Origin: Clostridia bacterium
Lineage (GTDB): Bacteria; Bacillota; Clostridia; Christensenellales; Aristaeellaceae
NCBI GenBank assembly: GCA_017532155.1
Contig: JAFXJP010000055.1
Coordinates: 1-64,000 of the forward strand
Length of the DNA: 64,000 nt
Direction of reading: 5' to 3'
Positions within the stretch are counted from its first letter, which is position 1, and every line of letters begins with the position of its first letter. Made by a program: the position numbers and the translations under genes. The notes under the pieces were generated by a model, which was given only the letters and a program-made list of their open reading frames with translations, was not told where the DNA came from and searched no databases. This document shows positions 8,494-16,054 of this stretch, piece after piece.

Positions 8494-9972
8494 ATGCGCT
8501 ACATTTGTACGCGCGGCGGCGAATGCGATGCGGCCTCCCGCGCCATTCTTTCCGGCATTGCGGAAAATGGCGGTCTGTTTGCCCCCTCCTCGCTCCCGCA
8601 TATGTCAAAATCCGATATTGAGGCGCTGTCCGCCCTTTCCTATCCGGAGAGGGCGGCTTGCGTATTGGATCTTTTGCTCAACGACTTCAGTCACGAAGAG
8701 CTTTTGCCCATGATGCAAGCAGCGTACAGCACCTTTGATACGCCCGCAGTCGCGCCCGTGCATGCGCTCAACGGCGATACGCACGTGCTGGAGCTTTTCC
8801 ACGGCCCCACGCTTGCCTTTAAGGATATGGCGCTGCAAGTTCTTCCTCGCCTGATGACTGCCTCTGGCAAAAAGCAGCAGGAAGAACACAATATCGCCAT
8901 CCTTACCGCTACCAGCGGCGACACCGGCAAGGCGGCTCTCGCCGGCTTTAAGGATGTGGAGGGCACCAGCGTCACCGTCTTTTACCCGCTGGGCGGCGTC
9001 AGCGCCATGCAGGAAATGCAGATGGTCACGTCCGAGGGACAGAATGTGCACGTCATCGGTGTGCATGGTAATTTTGACGATGCACAAAACGGCGTCAAGC
9101 GCCTGTTTACCGATCCTGATTTCATCGCCAAGATGAAGGATCAAGGCTGCGTGCTCTCCTCTGCCAACAGCATCAACCTGGGCCGTCTGGTTCCGCAGGT
9201 TGCCTATTATCTCTCCGCCTGCGCAGATCTTTTGGCCAGCGGCGCCATCACCTGGGAAAAGGGCCTTGTTGTCAGCGTTCCTACCGGCAACTTCGGCGAT
9301 ATCCTCGCCGCCTGGTATGCCATGCAGATGGGCGCGCCTATCAAAAAGCTCCTCTGCGCCAGCAACGCCAACGATGTGCTTACCACCTTCTTTAAGACCG
9401 GCGTGTATGATCGCCGCCTGCCGCTGCACAAGACCATCTCCCCCTCGATGGACATCCTCATTTCGTCCAATCTGGAGAGATATCTCTATTGCCTTGCGGA
9501 CGGAAACAGTGATCAGGTCAACGCGTGGATGCATTCACTCAAGCAGGACGGCGTCTATGATATCGGCGAAGAAAAGCTCAGCATCATGCAGCAAACGTAT
9601 TTTGCCGATTATGCGGATGACAACATGACCCGCGCCGAGATTCGCCGCGTCTTCCGCGATCATGACTATGTGATGGATACGCACACCGCCGTTGCATCGC
9701 ACGTACTCAATGTGTACCGTGCCGCCACGCAGGATGACACCCCCGCGCTGATTGTCTCCACGGCAAGTCCTTATAAATTTCCGTGCGATGTTCTCAGCGC
9801 GCTTGGCGTCAAGGAGAGCGACGCGTTCAAGGCGCTTACTACGCTTGAGGAAATCTCCGGCGTTGCCATCCCCGCCGCCCTCTCGCAGCTGCACAATATG
9901 CCCCGGCTGCATGATCATGCCTGCCATCCGGCCGACATGGATCAGGCCATTTTGAAAGCTTTCGAAAAATAA
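8494..9972 (+). CDS. thrC: Threonine synthase
   Basis: The PLP enzyme (492 aa) converts O-phosphohomoserine to threonine. The Schiff-base lysine lies in HGPTLAFKDMALQ (about residue 110), followed by the phosphate-binding ATSGDTGKAA loop. The length and the N-terminus (Y-x-C-TRGG) fit the longer, ~490-residue class of bacterial threonine synthase. The start is behind GGAGA. It is probably cotranscribed with the preceding P-loop gene; hom and thrB are not nearby. No riboswitch or T-box is visible in the 39-base gap. Confidence 0.95.
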   Translation: MRYICTRGGECDAASRAILSGIAENGGLFAPSSLPHMSKSDIEALSALSYPERAACVLDLLLNDFSHEELLPMMQAAYSTFDTPAVAPVHALNGDTHVLELFHGPTLAFKDMALQVLPRLMTASGKKQQEEHNIAILTATSGDTGKAALAGFKDVEGTSVTVFYPLGGVSAMQEMQMVTSEGQNVHVIGVHGNFDDAQNGVKRLFTDPDFIAKMKDQGCVLSSANSINLGRLVPQVAYYLSACADLLASGAITWEKGLVVSVPTGNFGDILAAWYAMQMGAPIKKLLCASNANDVLTTFFKTGVYDRRLPLHKTISPSMDILISSNLERYLYCLADGNSDQVNAWMHSLKQDGVYDIGEEKLSIMQQTYFADYADDNMTRAEIRRVFRDHDYVMDTHTAVASHVLNVYRAATQDDTPALIVSTASPYKFPCDVLSALGVKESDAFKALTTLEEISGVAIPAALSQLHNMPRLHDHACHPADMDQAILKAFEK

Positions 9973-9984
9973 TCAAAATATTTT

Positions 9985-10025
9985 TTGAAAATGTGTTTCA
10001 ACTTGTGTTATACTGTGTATAACAT
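9985..10025 (+). promoter_or_regulatory. Promoter with PerR-like operator for rubrerythrin
   Basis: TTGAAA (9985-9990), 18 bases, TATACT (10009-10014). Overlying the -10 is a perfect inverted repeat TGTTATAC-TGT-GTATAACA (10007-10025). Its core, TTATACTGTGTATAA, matches 12 of the 14 fixed positions of the PerR box TTATAATnATTATAA as I remember it. A peroxide-sensing repressor over a rubrerythrin promoter is biologically expected. The regulator gene is not in the window. Confidence 0.65.
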
Positions 10026-10089
10026 AAACGAAGGGCGAGAAGCTCTTCGAAAGAAAAGAATCAAAACAAAATTTGGAGGTTTTACAATT

Positions 10090-10632
10090 ATGAAATGGGT
10101 TTGCTCTGTTTGCGGTTACACTCACGAAGGTCCCGAAGCTCCTGCCAAGTGCCCCCAGTGCGGCGTTCCTGCCCACAAGTTCGTTCAGCAGTCTGAAGAC
10201 AGAACCTGGGCTGCCGAGCATATCGTAGGCGTTGCTGAAGGCGCTCCCGAAGAAATCATCGAAGGTCTGCGCGCCAATTATATGGGCGAGTGCACCGAAG
10301 TTGGTATGTACCTGGCCATGGCCCGCGTTGCGCATCGTGAAGGCTATCCCGAAATCGGTCTGTACTGGGAAAAGGCTGCCTTCGAAGAAGCCGAGCATGC
10401 TGCCAAGTTTGCCGAGCTCCTGGGCGAAGTTGTGACTTCCAGCACCAAGAAGAACCTGGAAATGCGCGTTGAAGCCGAAAACGGCGCCACCCTGGGCAAG
10501 TTTGAACTGGCCAAGAAGGCTAAGGAACTGAACCTCGACGCGATTCATGACACCGTGCATGAAATGGCCCGCGACGAAGCCCGCCACGGCAAGGCCTTTG
10601 AAGGTCTCCTGGCCCGCTACTTCAATAAGTAA
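10090..10632 (+). CDS. Reverse-type rubrerythrin
   Basis: A 180-residue peroxide-detoxifying iron protein. An N-terminal rubredoxin knuckle (Cys5, Cys8, Cys21, Cys24) precedes a ferritin-like four-helix domain with diiron ligands in EEAEHAAKF and DEARHGKAF. Classical rubrerythrin has the rubredoxin part at the C-terminus; this is the reversed order seen in clostridia, where it acts as terminal component of NADH-dependent peroxide reduction. The start is chosen because TTGGAGGT lies just upstream and the rubredoxin motif begins at residue 5. It is monocistronic between its own promoter and terminator. Confidence 0.93.
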   Translation: MKWVCSVCGYTHEGPEAPAKCPQCGVPAHKFVQQSEDRTWAAEHIVGVAEGAPEEIIEGLRANYMGECTEVGMYLAMARVAHREGYPEIGLYWEKAAFEEAEHAAKFAELLGEVVTSSTKKNLEMRVEAENGATLGKFELAKKAKELNLDAIHDTVHEMARDEARHGKAFEGLLARYFNK

Positions 10633-10645
10633 TCATACCTGATAA

Positions 10646-10676
10646 CAGGTGAGGTTTATTGCCTCACCTGTTTTTT
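10646..10676 (+). terminator. Terminator of rubrerythrin
   Basis: 9-bp stem CAGGTGAGG/CCTCACCTG with a 7-base loop, followed by six T. Confidence 0.92.
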
Positions 10677-10699
10677 GCATTGCGCTTTAAGGAGCTATC

Positions 10700-11977
10700 A
10701 TGAATAAACTATCCTGGTTTCTGCAATCCAAATACGGCGCCATCGTCCACTGGGGCCTTTATGCCATTCCCGCCGGATTCTGGCAGGGAGAATATGCGCC
10801 GCATGGCGGCGAATGGATTATGAAAAACTGGCGCAGCGGTATCCCTTATGCCGATTACGCTGCGCTCGCCGATCAGTTTAATCCTGAAAACTTCGACGCC
10901 GATGCATTCGTCCGTTTTCTGAAGGAGGACTGCGGCTTCCGCTACCTTGTTTTCACCACCAAGCATCACGACGGCTTTGCCATGTATGACAGCGCCTGCA
11001 ATGATTACAACATCATGCATACGCCTTATGGAAAGGACGTTACCCGCGCTCTGTCTGATGCCTGCGAAAAATACGGCCTCACCTTCTGCCTGTATTATTC
11101 GCAGCTGCAGGATTGGGCAGATCCGAATGGCTTTGGCAACACCTGGGATTTTGGCCCGGATCAAGACAAGGATTTTCGCAAATATCTGGAAGAAAAGTGC
11201 AAGCCGCAGCTGAAAGAACTGCTGACCGAGTACGGTAAGATCGGCCTGATCTGGTTTGACACGCCCTACGAAATGGATAAGGCGCAATGCCAGGAGCTGG
11301 TCGATTTCGTTCACCAGTTCCAGCCTGACTGCCTGATCAACGGCCGCGTCGGCTACAATCTGGGCGATTATCGCCAGATGGGTGATCGCGGCATTCCGTT
11401 GTGCACCTATCCCAAGCCCTGGGAAGTGCCCATGACGCTGAATGACACCTGGGGCTATCGCAGTGATGACGATCGCTGGAAAACGCCCGAACACGTCATC
11501 CGCCTGTTGGCAGAAGTAGCCGGCAAAGGCGGTAATCTCCTGCTTAATATCGGCCCGGATGCGCAAGGCGCGCTTCCTGCCGAAAGCGAAAATATTTTGC
11601 GCACCGTGGGCGACTGGATGAAAAAGAACGGCGAAAGTATCTATAACACCGATCCCATGCCCGATTTCCCCTATCGCCTGGATACGGATTTTGGCTGTTT
11701 CACCTACAGCCGTGATCGCAAAAAGCTGTATATGCACATCTTCCGCTACCCCACCGTTCCGCCGCATCAAATCTGCGTCGTAGGCCTTGAAACAAAGGTA
11801 GGCAAGGCTTATCTGCTGGAAACCGGAGAAGAAGTGATGTGCTGGCAAACCTATGAAACTGCCCGCGACGAGCATCGTCTGCGCGTGCGCCTGCCCTATG
11901 CAAAGGCGCCGAACGCACTTGATACCGTAGTAGTCATCGAGCTTGAAGAAGACGAGCTGCGAACGCAGACACTGTAA
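10700..11977 (+). CDS. GH29 alpha-L-fucosidase, cytoplasmic
   Basis: Glycoside hydrolase family 29 (425 aa), releasing terminal alpha-L-fucose. Family marks are the N-terminal IVHWGLYAIPA, FTTKHHDGFAMYDS, the probable nucleophile Asp in LIWFDTPYE, and the late GNLLLNIGPDAQG. There is no signal peptide, so it should act on imported oligosaccharides. A short C-terminal beta-rich region follows the barrel. It starts behind AAGGAG only 24 bases after the rubrerythrin terminator, and I find no clear promoter. It faces an AraC regulator across a shared terminator. Substrate linkage cannot be read from sequence. Confidence 0.9.
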   Translation: MNKLSWFLQSKYGAIVHWGLYAIPAGFWQGEYAPHGGEWIMKNWRSGIPYADYAALADQFNPENFDADAFVRFLKEDCGFRYLVFTTKHHDGFAMYDSACNDYNIMHTPYGKDVTRALSDACEKYGLTFCLYYSQLQDWADPNGFGNTWDFGPDQDKDFRKYLEEKCKPQLKELLTEYGKIGLIWFDTPYEMDKAQCQELVDFVHQFQPDCLINGRVGYNLGDYRQMGDRGIPLCTYPKPWEVPMTLNDTWGYRSDDDRWKTPEHVIRLLAEVAGKGGNLLLNIGPDAQGALPAESENILRTVGDWMKKNGESIYNTDPMPDFPYRLDTDFGCFTYSRDRKKLYMHIFRYPTVPPHQICVVGLETKVGKAYLLETGEEVMCWQTYETARDEHRLRVRLPYAKAPNALDTVVVIELEEDELRTQTL

Positions 11978-11979
11978 GC

Positions 11980-12008
11980 AAAAAGAGAGGAGCTGATGCT
12001 CCTCTTTT
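11980..12008. terminator. Bidirectional terminator, GH29 / AraC regulator
   Basis: Stem GAGGAGC/GCTCCTC with loop TGAT, and A-rich and T-rich flanks on both sides, between two convergent genes. Confidence 0.85.
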
Positions 12009-12808
12009 TATTTACAATTTTGAATATATTGCTTGGGCGAAACGCCGTATTTCTTTTTAAATACCTTTGAAAAATACATGGCGTCGCCGTATCCGCTCAT
12101 TTCTGCCAGATCTCCTACATTGCTCACGCCGCTCTCCATCAGAGATACCGCATATTTCAGTCTTTTCTCCGTCAAATACGCAGTAAAGCTGACGCGCAGC
12201 AGTTTTTTGAATGCGCCTGACAAATACTTGGAATTATAGGAAAAACGCTTGCTCACGCTCGCCAGCGTCAGCGTCTGATCTGTAAAATACTGATCCACAT
12301 ATTGTTTTACAAGCAATATGCCGTTTGCCGTCTCGCCCGCTGCATTTTCCTCCTTATCGCGGCAGATGAAAGACAGCGTGTATAAAAGCAGCCCCTCACA
12401 CAGCATATCAATATTCTCTTCGGTTACCTTTTCAAAAGAGCTTTCCCACAGCTCGCGCAAAAAACCGTATTCATGATATACAGGCGCACGCTTTGAAAGC
12501 TGCAATCGCTCCATCAGCGCAGGCGCTCGGCTGCCAACGAACGTAATATAAATATAGCGAAGCTCCTGCACGTTTTCAATATAATATGCCTGCGCCGAAA
12601 AGATCACAAAGAAATCTCCCGAAGCAATGTGATACGCGCCATTCGCAGTATGCAGCACCCCTACACCCTGCGTAACAAAAGCGACAGAATAAGTTGCCGG
12701 CAATATAAAGCGCTGCTCGAAGCGTGCGTTTTTCTCATATACAAAATGAATAATATTGATTTCCTCACGCACCGTCCGCGTAGAAACAAATTTGCAAATA
12801 TTCTCCAT
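12008..12808 (-). CDS. AraC-family transcriptional regulator
   Basis: A 266-residue regulator with an N-terminal cupin-like sensor region (GVLHTANGAYHIASGDFFVI, about residues 50-70). The C-terminal pair of helix-turn-helix motifs (TLASVSKRFSYNSKYLSGAFKK and VGDLAEMSGYGDAMYFSKVFKKKYGVSPKQY) is the AraC/XylS signature. It is divergent from a Gfo/Idh oxidoreductase and convergent with the GH29 gene, so these are the likely targets. The start is behind GGAAGGAGGG. Confidence 0.92.
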   Translation of the reverse strand: MENICKFVSTRTVREEINIIHFVYEKNARFEQRFILPATYSVAFVTQGVGVLHTANGAYHIASGDFFVIFSAQAYYIENVQELRYIYITFVGSRAPALMERLQLSKRAPVYHEYGFLRELWESSFEKVTEENIDMLCEGLLLYTLSFICRDKEENAAGETANGILLVKQYVDQYFTDQTLTLASVSKRFSYNSKYLSGAFKKLLRVSFTAYLTEKRLKYAVSLMESGVSNVGDLAEMSGYGDAMYFSKVFKKKYGVSPKQYIQNCK

Positions 12809-12826
12809 ACTCCCTCCTTCCCTTAT

Positions 12827-12855
12827 TTTATACCGCAGCCAGCCGTGCTCGTCAA
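12827..12855 (-). promoter_or_regulatory. Promoter of the AraC regulator
   Basis: Minus strand: TTGACG (12850-12855), 17 bases, TATAAA (12827-12832). Confidence 0.65.
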
Positions 12856-12921
12856 TATCAAACCTGACTATTTTCTATATTTTTATAGCTTTTATCCATT
12901 CTTTCACATGTACATTCATTT

Positions 12922-12927
12922 TATAAT
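12922..12927 (+). promoter_or_regulatory. -10 element of oxidoreductase gene, poor -35
   Basis: A perfect TATAAT 38 bases before the start codon, but no recognisable -35 at 16-18 bases spacing. A strong -10 with a missing -35 suits an activator-dependent promoter; the divergent AraC protein is the obvious candidate. The activator link is inferred. Confidence 0.45.
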
Positions 12928-12964
12928 GATATTTGTCAAAGCCTTAAAATCAGGAGGTCATCCT

Positions 12965-14218
12965 ATGAAAAAATGCAGAATCGGCGTTGTCGGCGTCGGC
13001 CGCGGCAGCATGATGTGGAAATACTGCCAGGACGCGGAAAATGCCCAGATCGTCGCCATTTGCGACAAATGGGAAGAAGGCCTTGAAAAAGCCAAAGCCC
13101 AGATCAACAGCGACAGCGTGACCTATTACACCAGCTACGAAGAATTCCTCAAGCACGATATGGATGCGGTGCTGCTGGCCAATTATGCCACAGAGCACGC
13201 TCCCTTTGCCATTGCCGCCATGAAAAGCGGCAAGGACGTCATCAGCGAAGTGCTGCCCGCGCAAAATATGGCAGAGGCCATCCAGCTGATCGAGTGCGTG
13301 GAAGAAACCGGCCGCAAGTACTGCTATGCTGAAAACTATTGCTTCATGGGCGGCCCGCGCGAAATGCGACAGAAATATTTGGATGGCTCGCTTGGCGCCT
13401 TTGAATACGGCGAAGGCGAATACATGCACAACTGCGAGCCCATCTGGGCCAAGATCACCTATGGCGAGCCAGATCACTGGCGCAATAACATTTCCGCCTT
13501 CTTCTACTGTACGCATTCGGTCGGCCCGCTGCTGCATATTACCGGCATGCGCCCTATCAGCGTTGTAGGCTTTGAATGTCCCTTCAACGAGCGCATGGCG
13601 CGCATGGGCGCAAAAGCAGGCAGCATTGCAATTGAAATGGTAACGCTGGAAAACGGCGCTATCGTGAAAAGTCTGCACGGCCTTGGCTGCTCCAGAGATT
13701 CCATCTGGTATTCCGTTTACGGCAGCAAGGGCCGCATGGAAACTGCCCGGGAAGACGCCGAATGCGGCAAGATGAATCGCGTCTATGAAAATCTTGACGC
13801 CTTCAATGGCGAAAACAACAATCATCCTACCAGCCACATGGCCGAAGATGCGCTCTCTCAAAAAGGCGCTAAACACGGCCACGGCGGCAGCGATTACATC
13901 TGCCTGTATCACGCCATCGAGTATCTGAACGGCAACAAAGATGCAGATATCGTTGATGTATACGAAGCTGTTGACATGTGGCTGTGCGGGCACTTCGGCT
14001 ATCTTTCCGTACTGGAAGGCGGCGGCGTGCAAAAGATCCCCAACCTTCGCAGCAAATTGGAGCGTGACGCCTACAGAAACGATCTGCGCTGCACGCTGCC
14101 AGCTGCCGGCGACCAGCAGCTCCCCAGCTACTCCAAGGGAAATCCTGATATCGACCCTGCCATCTACGACATGTGGAAGGAAAAATGGGAAGAATACAAA
14201 AAGCAGTCCAAAAAATGA
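12965..14218 (+). CDS. Gfo/Idh/MocA-family oxidoreductase
   Basis: A 417-residue NAD(P)-dependent sugar dehydrogenase-like protein. The N-terminal Rossmann motif is IGVVGVGRGS (residues 5-14). Next comes the conserved EVLPAQNM region, where family members normally have E-K-P, then a C-terminal alpha/beta substrate domain. The replacement of the usual EKP by EVLP removes the lysine often used in catalysis, so the reaction cannot be assumed. The start is behind AGGAGGT at 12952. It is divergent from the AraC regulator and probably part of the same sugar pathway. Confidence 0.88.
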   Translation: MKKCRIGVVGVGRGSMMWKYCQDAENAQIVAICDKWEEGLEKAKAQINSDSVTYYTSYEEFLKHDMDAVLLANYATEHAPFAIAAMKSGKDVISEVLPAQNMAEAIQLIECVEETGRKYCYAENYCFMGGPREMRQKYLDGSLGAFEYGEGEYMHNCEPIWAKITYGEPDHWRNNISAFFYCTHSVGPLLHITGMRPISVVGFECPFNERMARMGAKAGSIAIEMVTLENGAIVKSLHGLGCSRDSIWYSVYGSKGRMETAREDAECGKMNRVYENLDAFNGENNNHPTSHMAEDALSQKGAKHGHGGSDYICLYHAIEYLNGNKDADIVDVYEAVDMWLCGHFGYLSVLEGGGVQKIPNLRSKLERDAYRNDLRCTLPAAGDQQLPSYSKGNPDIDPAIYDMWKEKWEEYKKQSKK

Positions 14219-14257
14219 AAAAACACATCCACCGCTCAGGCGGTGGATGTGTTTTTT
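14218..14257. terminator. Bidirectional terminator, oxidoreductase / nucleosidase
   Basis: A 15-bp perfect stem (14221-14235 with 14240-14254), loop TCAG, flanked by A and T runs, between convergent genes. Confidence 0.95.
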
Positions 14258-14268
14258 ACATTCATTCT

Positions 14269-14946
14269 TTACAGCGCGCCAATCACTTCGTTGACAATCT
14301 CAATGCAGATCGCCGCCGCTTCATCGATCGTCTGACTGAATTCCTCCGCACCGCCCGTGATGCCGTCGCTGACCACCTTGATCATCAGGCAGGGCACATG
14401 GTTGCGGTCACAGGTCAGCGCAATGCCAGCCGCTTCCATTTCACAAATCTCCGCGCCATACTGACGATTGAGCGTGCGCTTGGCCTCCGGATCGGCCACA
14501 AATTTATCAGCAGATGCACAAATTACAGGCTTCAATTCAGGATACATCTCCCGCGCCTTATTGAACAGATATGCATCTACCGGAATGTAAACGTCCGGAT
14601 ACTGCACATAGCGACCCACCTCGCAGTGATCGATAGCGCTGGTGTCAAAGTCATAATGCACTACTTTTTCGACAATCGCCGTCTTGGTCTTGCCCATTTC
14701 TTCGGTCAGGCCGCCAACCACACCGAAATTGACAATCATATCAACATTATACGCACAGATCAGATACTGTGTGCCAGCTGCGGCGGCAATCTCGCCCGCG
14801 CCGCAGTTGAGAATCACCAGCTCGTAATCCGGTGTTTTGTATTCCAGCACACTATAGCCCGCCACGTTCTTTTCTTCCAGCGCGGAGCCATATTTATCCA
14901 GCACGGCCTTGATTTCGACCGCAACGATCATACCTATTCTTTTCAT
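14269..14946 (-). CDS. MTA/SAH nucleosidase-like phosphorylase-fold protein
   Basis: A 225-residue member of the purine nucleoside phosphorylase/MTAN fold. Recognisable are the N-terminal IGMIVAVE (usually GAMEEE), CGAGEIAAAAGTQYL, NFGVVGGL, the ribose-binding EMEAAGIA, and the catalytic-Asp region KVVSDGITGG. It may hydrolyse methylthioadenosine or S-adenosylhomocysteine, or another nucleoside. The first motif is degenerate (AVEIKA in place of AMEEE), so substrate is uncertain. The start is chosen for GGAGGT just upstream. Monocistronic. Confidence 0.82.
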   Translation of the reverse strand: MKRIGMIVAVEIKAVLDKYGSALEEKNVAGYSVLEYKTPDYELVILNCGAGEIAAAAGTQYLICAYNVDMIVNFGVVGGLTEEMGKTKTAIVEKVVHYDFDTSAIDHCEVGRYVQYPDVYIPVDAYLFNKAREMYPELKPVICASADKFVADPEAKRTLNRQYGAEICEMEAAGIALTCDRNHVPCLMIKVVSDGITGGAEEFSQTIDEAAAICIEIVNEVIGAL

Positions 14947-14974
14947 TGTAATGCACCTCCTGCATAATGCATTC

Positions 14975-15003
14975 ATTATACTTTTTTCTTTGGGCAAAAG
15001 CAA
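14975..15003 (-). promoter_or_regulatory. Promoter of the nucleosidase gene
   Basis: Minus strand: TTGCTT (14998-15003), 17 bases, TATAAT (14975-14980). The -35 touches the terminator of the upstream gene. Confidence 0.72.
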
Positions 15004-15029
15004 TCCCCCTTCCGTGAAGAAGAGGGATT
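15002..15029 (-). terminator. Terminator of TIM-barrel isomerase
   Basis: Minus strand: 11-bp stem AATCCCTCTTC/GAAGGGGGATT (one G.U) with a 6-base loop and a short T-rich tail. Confidence 0.7.
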
Positions 15030-15036
15030 ATCTTGT

Positions 15037-15939
15037 TTATTCTTCGAAGCAGCCGTACGCTTCCAGCGTAGATTTGCCAATCTCGTAGAGCAGTTCCTCC
15101 GCTTTCAGGCGCACCGACAGCGGTGCGTTAAGCAGCTTGTCTCCCCGCTCGCTCTGGCGGCGCTTATCACCAGGCAGGAAAATGTTGGACTCAAACGTAA
15201 AATATCCCTTATAGCCGATGTCCTTCAGGCCGTTCATCACAGCATCCAGGCTCATCGTACCCAGATACGGGAATACGTGCGAGTCGTGATCGCCCATGTT
15301 ATCCTGAATATGCAGCGCATACACATGCTCGCCTACAATGCGCAATTCTTCATCCTGCGGCATTTCCTGCATGTTGGCGTGGCCAGCATCCCATACCGCG
15401 TGGAAATAAGGATGATCCACACAATCCAGCAGCGCGCGAAGATCCGTCGCATTATCGATCCAGAATACGCCTTCTTTATGCATTTTATTGAAGTTTTCCG
15501 TCAGCACATACACGCCCTTTTCCTGCGCCAGCGGCAAAAGCTCCATATAAAAATCCTTGTTGCGCTTGAAGCATTCTTCCTTGGTAAGGCCGCATTCGTA
15601 GCCGGAGTGCACAACAACACGGTCAATGCCCAGAATGGCGCAGCATTCAATGCAGCGCTTGTTCACCTCAATGAAGGGAATATAGTCAGGGCCCTGTACG
15701 ATGGGCTTGCCCATCGGCGCGTGGGACTGCACAAATTTTACGCCCAGCTCATCCGCTACAGCGCGCAGATGCTGCATCTGCTCCTGCCAGTCATCCGCAA
15801 ACGCGCCGATACCGCGCGCATAGTCAAAACCAAAATTATAGTCGATATACTTAAAACCTGCCTGATGAATATAGCGTACGCATTCTTCCTGATTCTTCGC
15901 GTATCTGCCGAAATCACCGGTTGTGGTAGCCAGCTTCAT
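15037..15939 (-). CDS. Xylose isomerase-like TIM-barrel protein
   Basis: A 300-residue sugar phosphate isomerase/epimerase-type protein (AP endonuclease 2 superfamily). It has FVQSHAP, VVVHSGYE, LTENFN, AVWDAGHAN and HIQDNMGDHDSH, the usual metal-binding His, Glu and Asp positions of this barrel. Probable role is isomerising a sugar or inositol derivative. A homologue of similar length is at 28081-28932. It has its own promoter and terminator. The start follows GGAG at suitable spacing. Confidence 0.85.
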   Translation of the reverse strand: MKLATTTGDFGRYAKNQEECVRYIHQAGFKYIDYNFGFDYARGIGAFADDWQEQMQHLRAVADELGVKFVQSHAPMGKPIVQGPDYIPFIEVNKRCIECCAILGIDRVVVHSGYECGLTKEECFKRNKDFYMELLPLAQEKGVYVLTENFNKMHKEGVFWIDNATDLRALLDCVDHPYFHAVWDAGHANMQEMPQDEELRIVGEHVYALHIQDNMGDHDSHVFPYLGTMSLDAVMNGLKDIGYKGYFTFESNIFLPGDKRRQSERGDKLLNAPLSVRLKAEELLYEIGKSTLEAYGCFEE

Positions 15940-15963
15940 AATTAATCACACTCCTTTGTGTTC

Positions 15964-15991
15964 ATTATACAATTTATACCATGATAGTCAA
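15964..15991 (-). promoter_or_regulatory. Promoter of TIM-barrel isomerase
   Basis: Minus strand: TTGACT (15986-15991), 16 bases, TATAAT (15964-15969). Confidence 0.75.
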
Positions 15992-16006
15992 GCATCTTTT
16001 TCAGAC

Positions 16007-16038
16007 AAAATCCCCGCATCCTTGAAAGATGCGGGGAT
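16007..16038 (-). terminator. Terminator of C69 peptidase
   Basis: Minus strand: 11-bp perfect stem ATCCCCGCATC/GATGCGGGGAT, 7-base loop, then TTTTG. Confidence 0.85.
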
Positions 16039-16054
16039 TCGTTTTTAGAATTTC

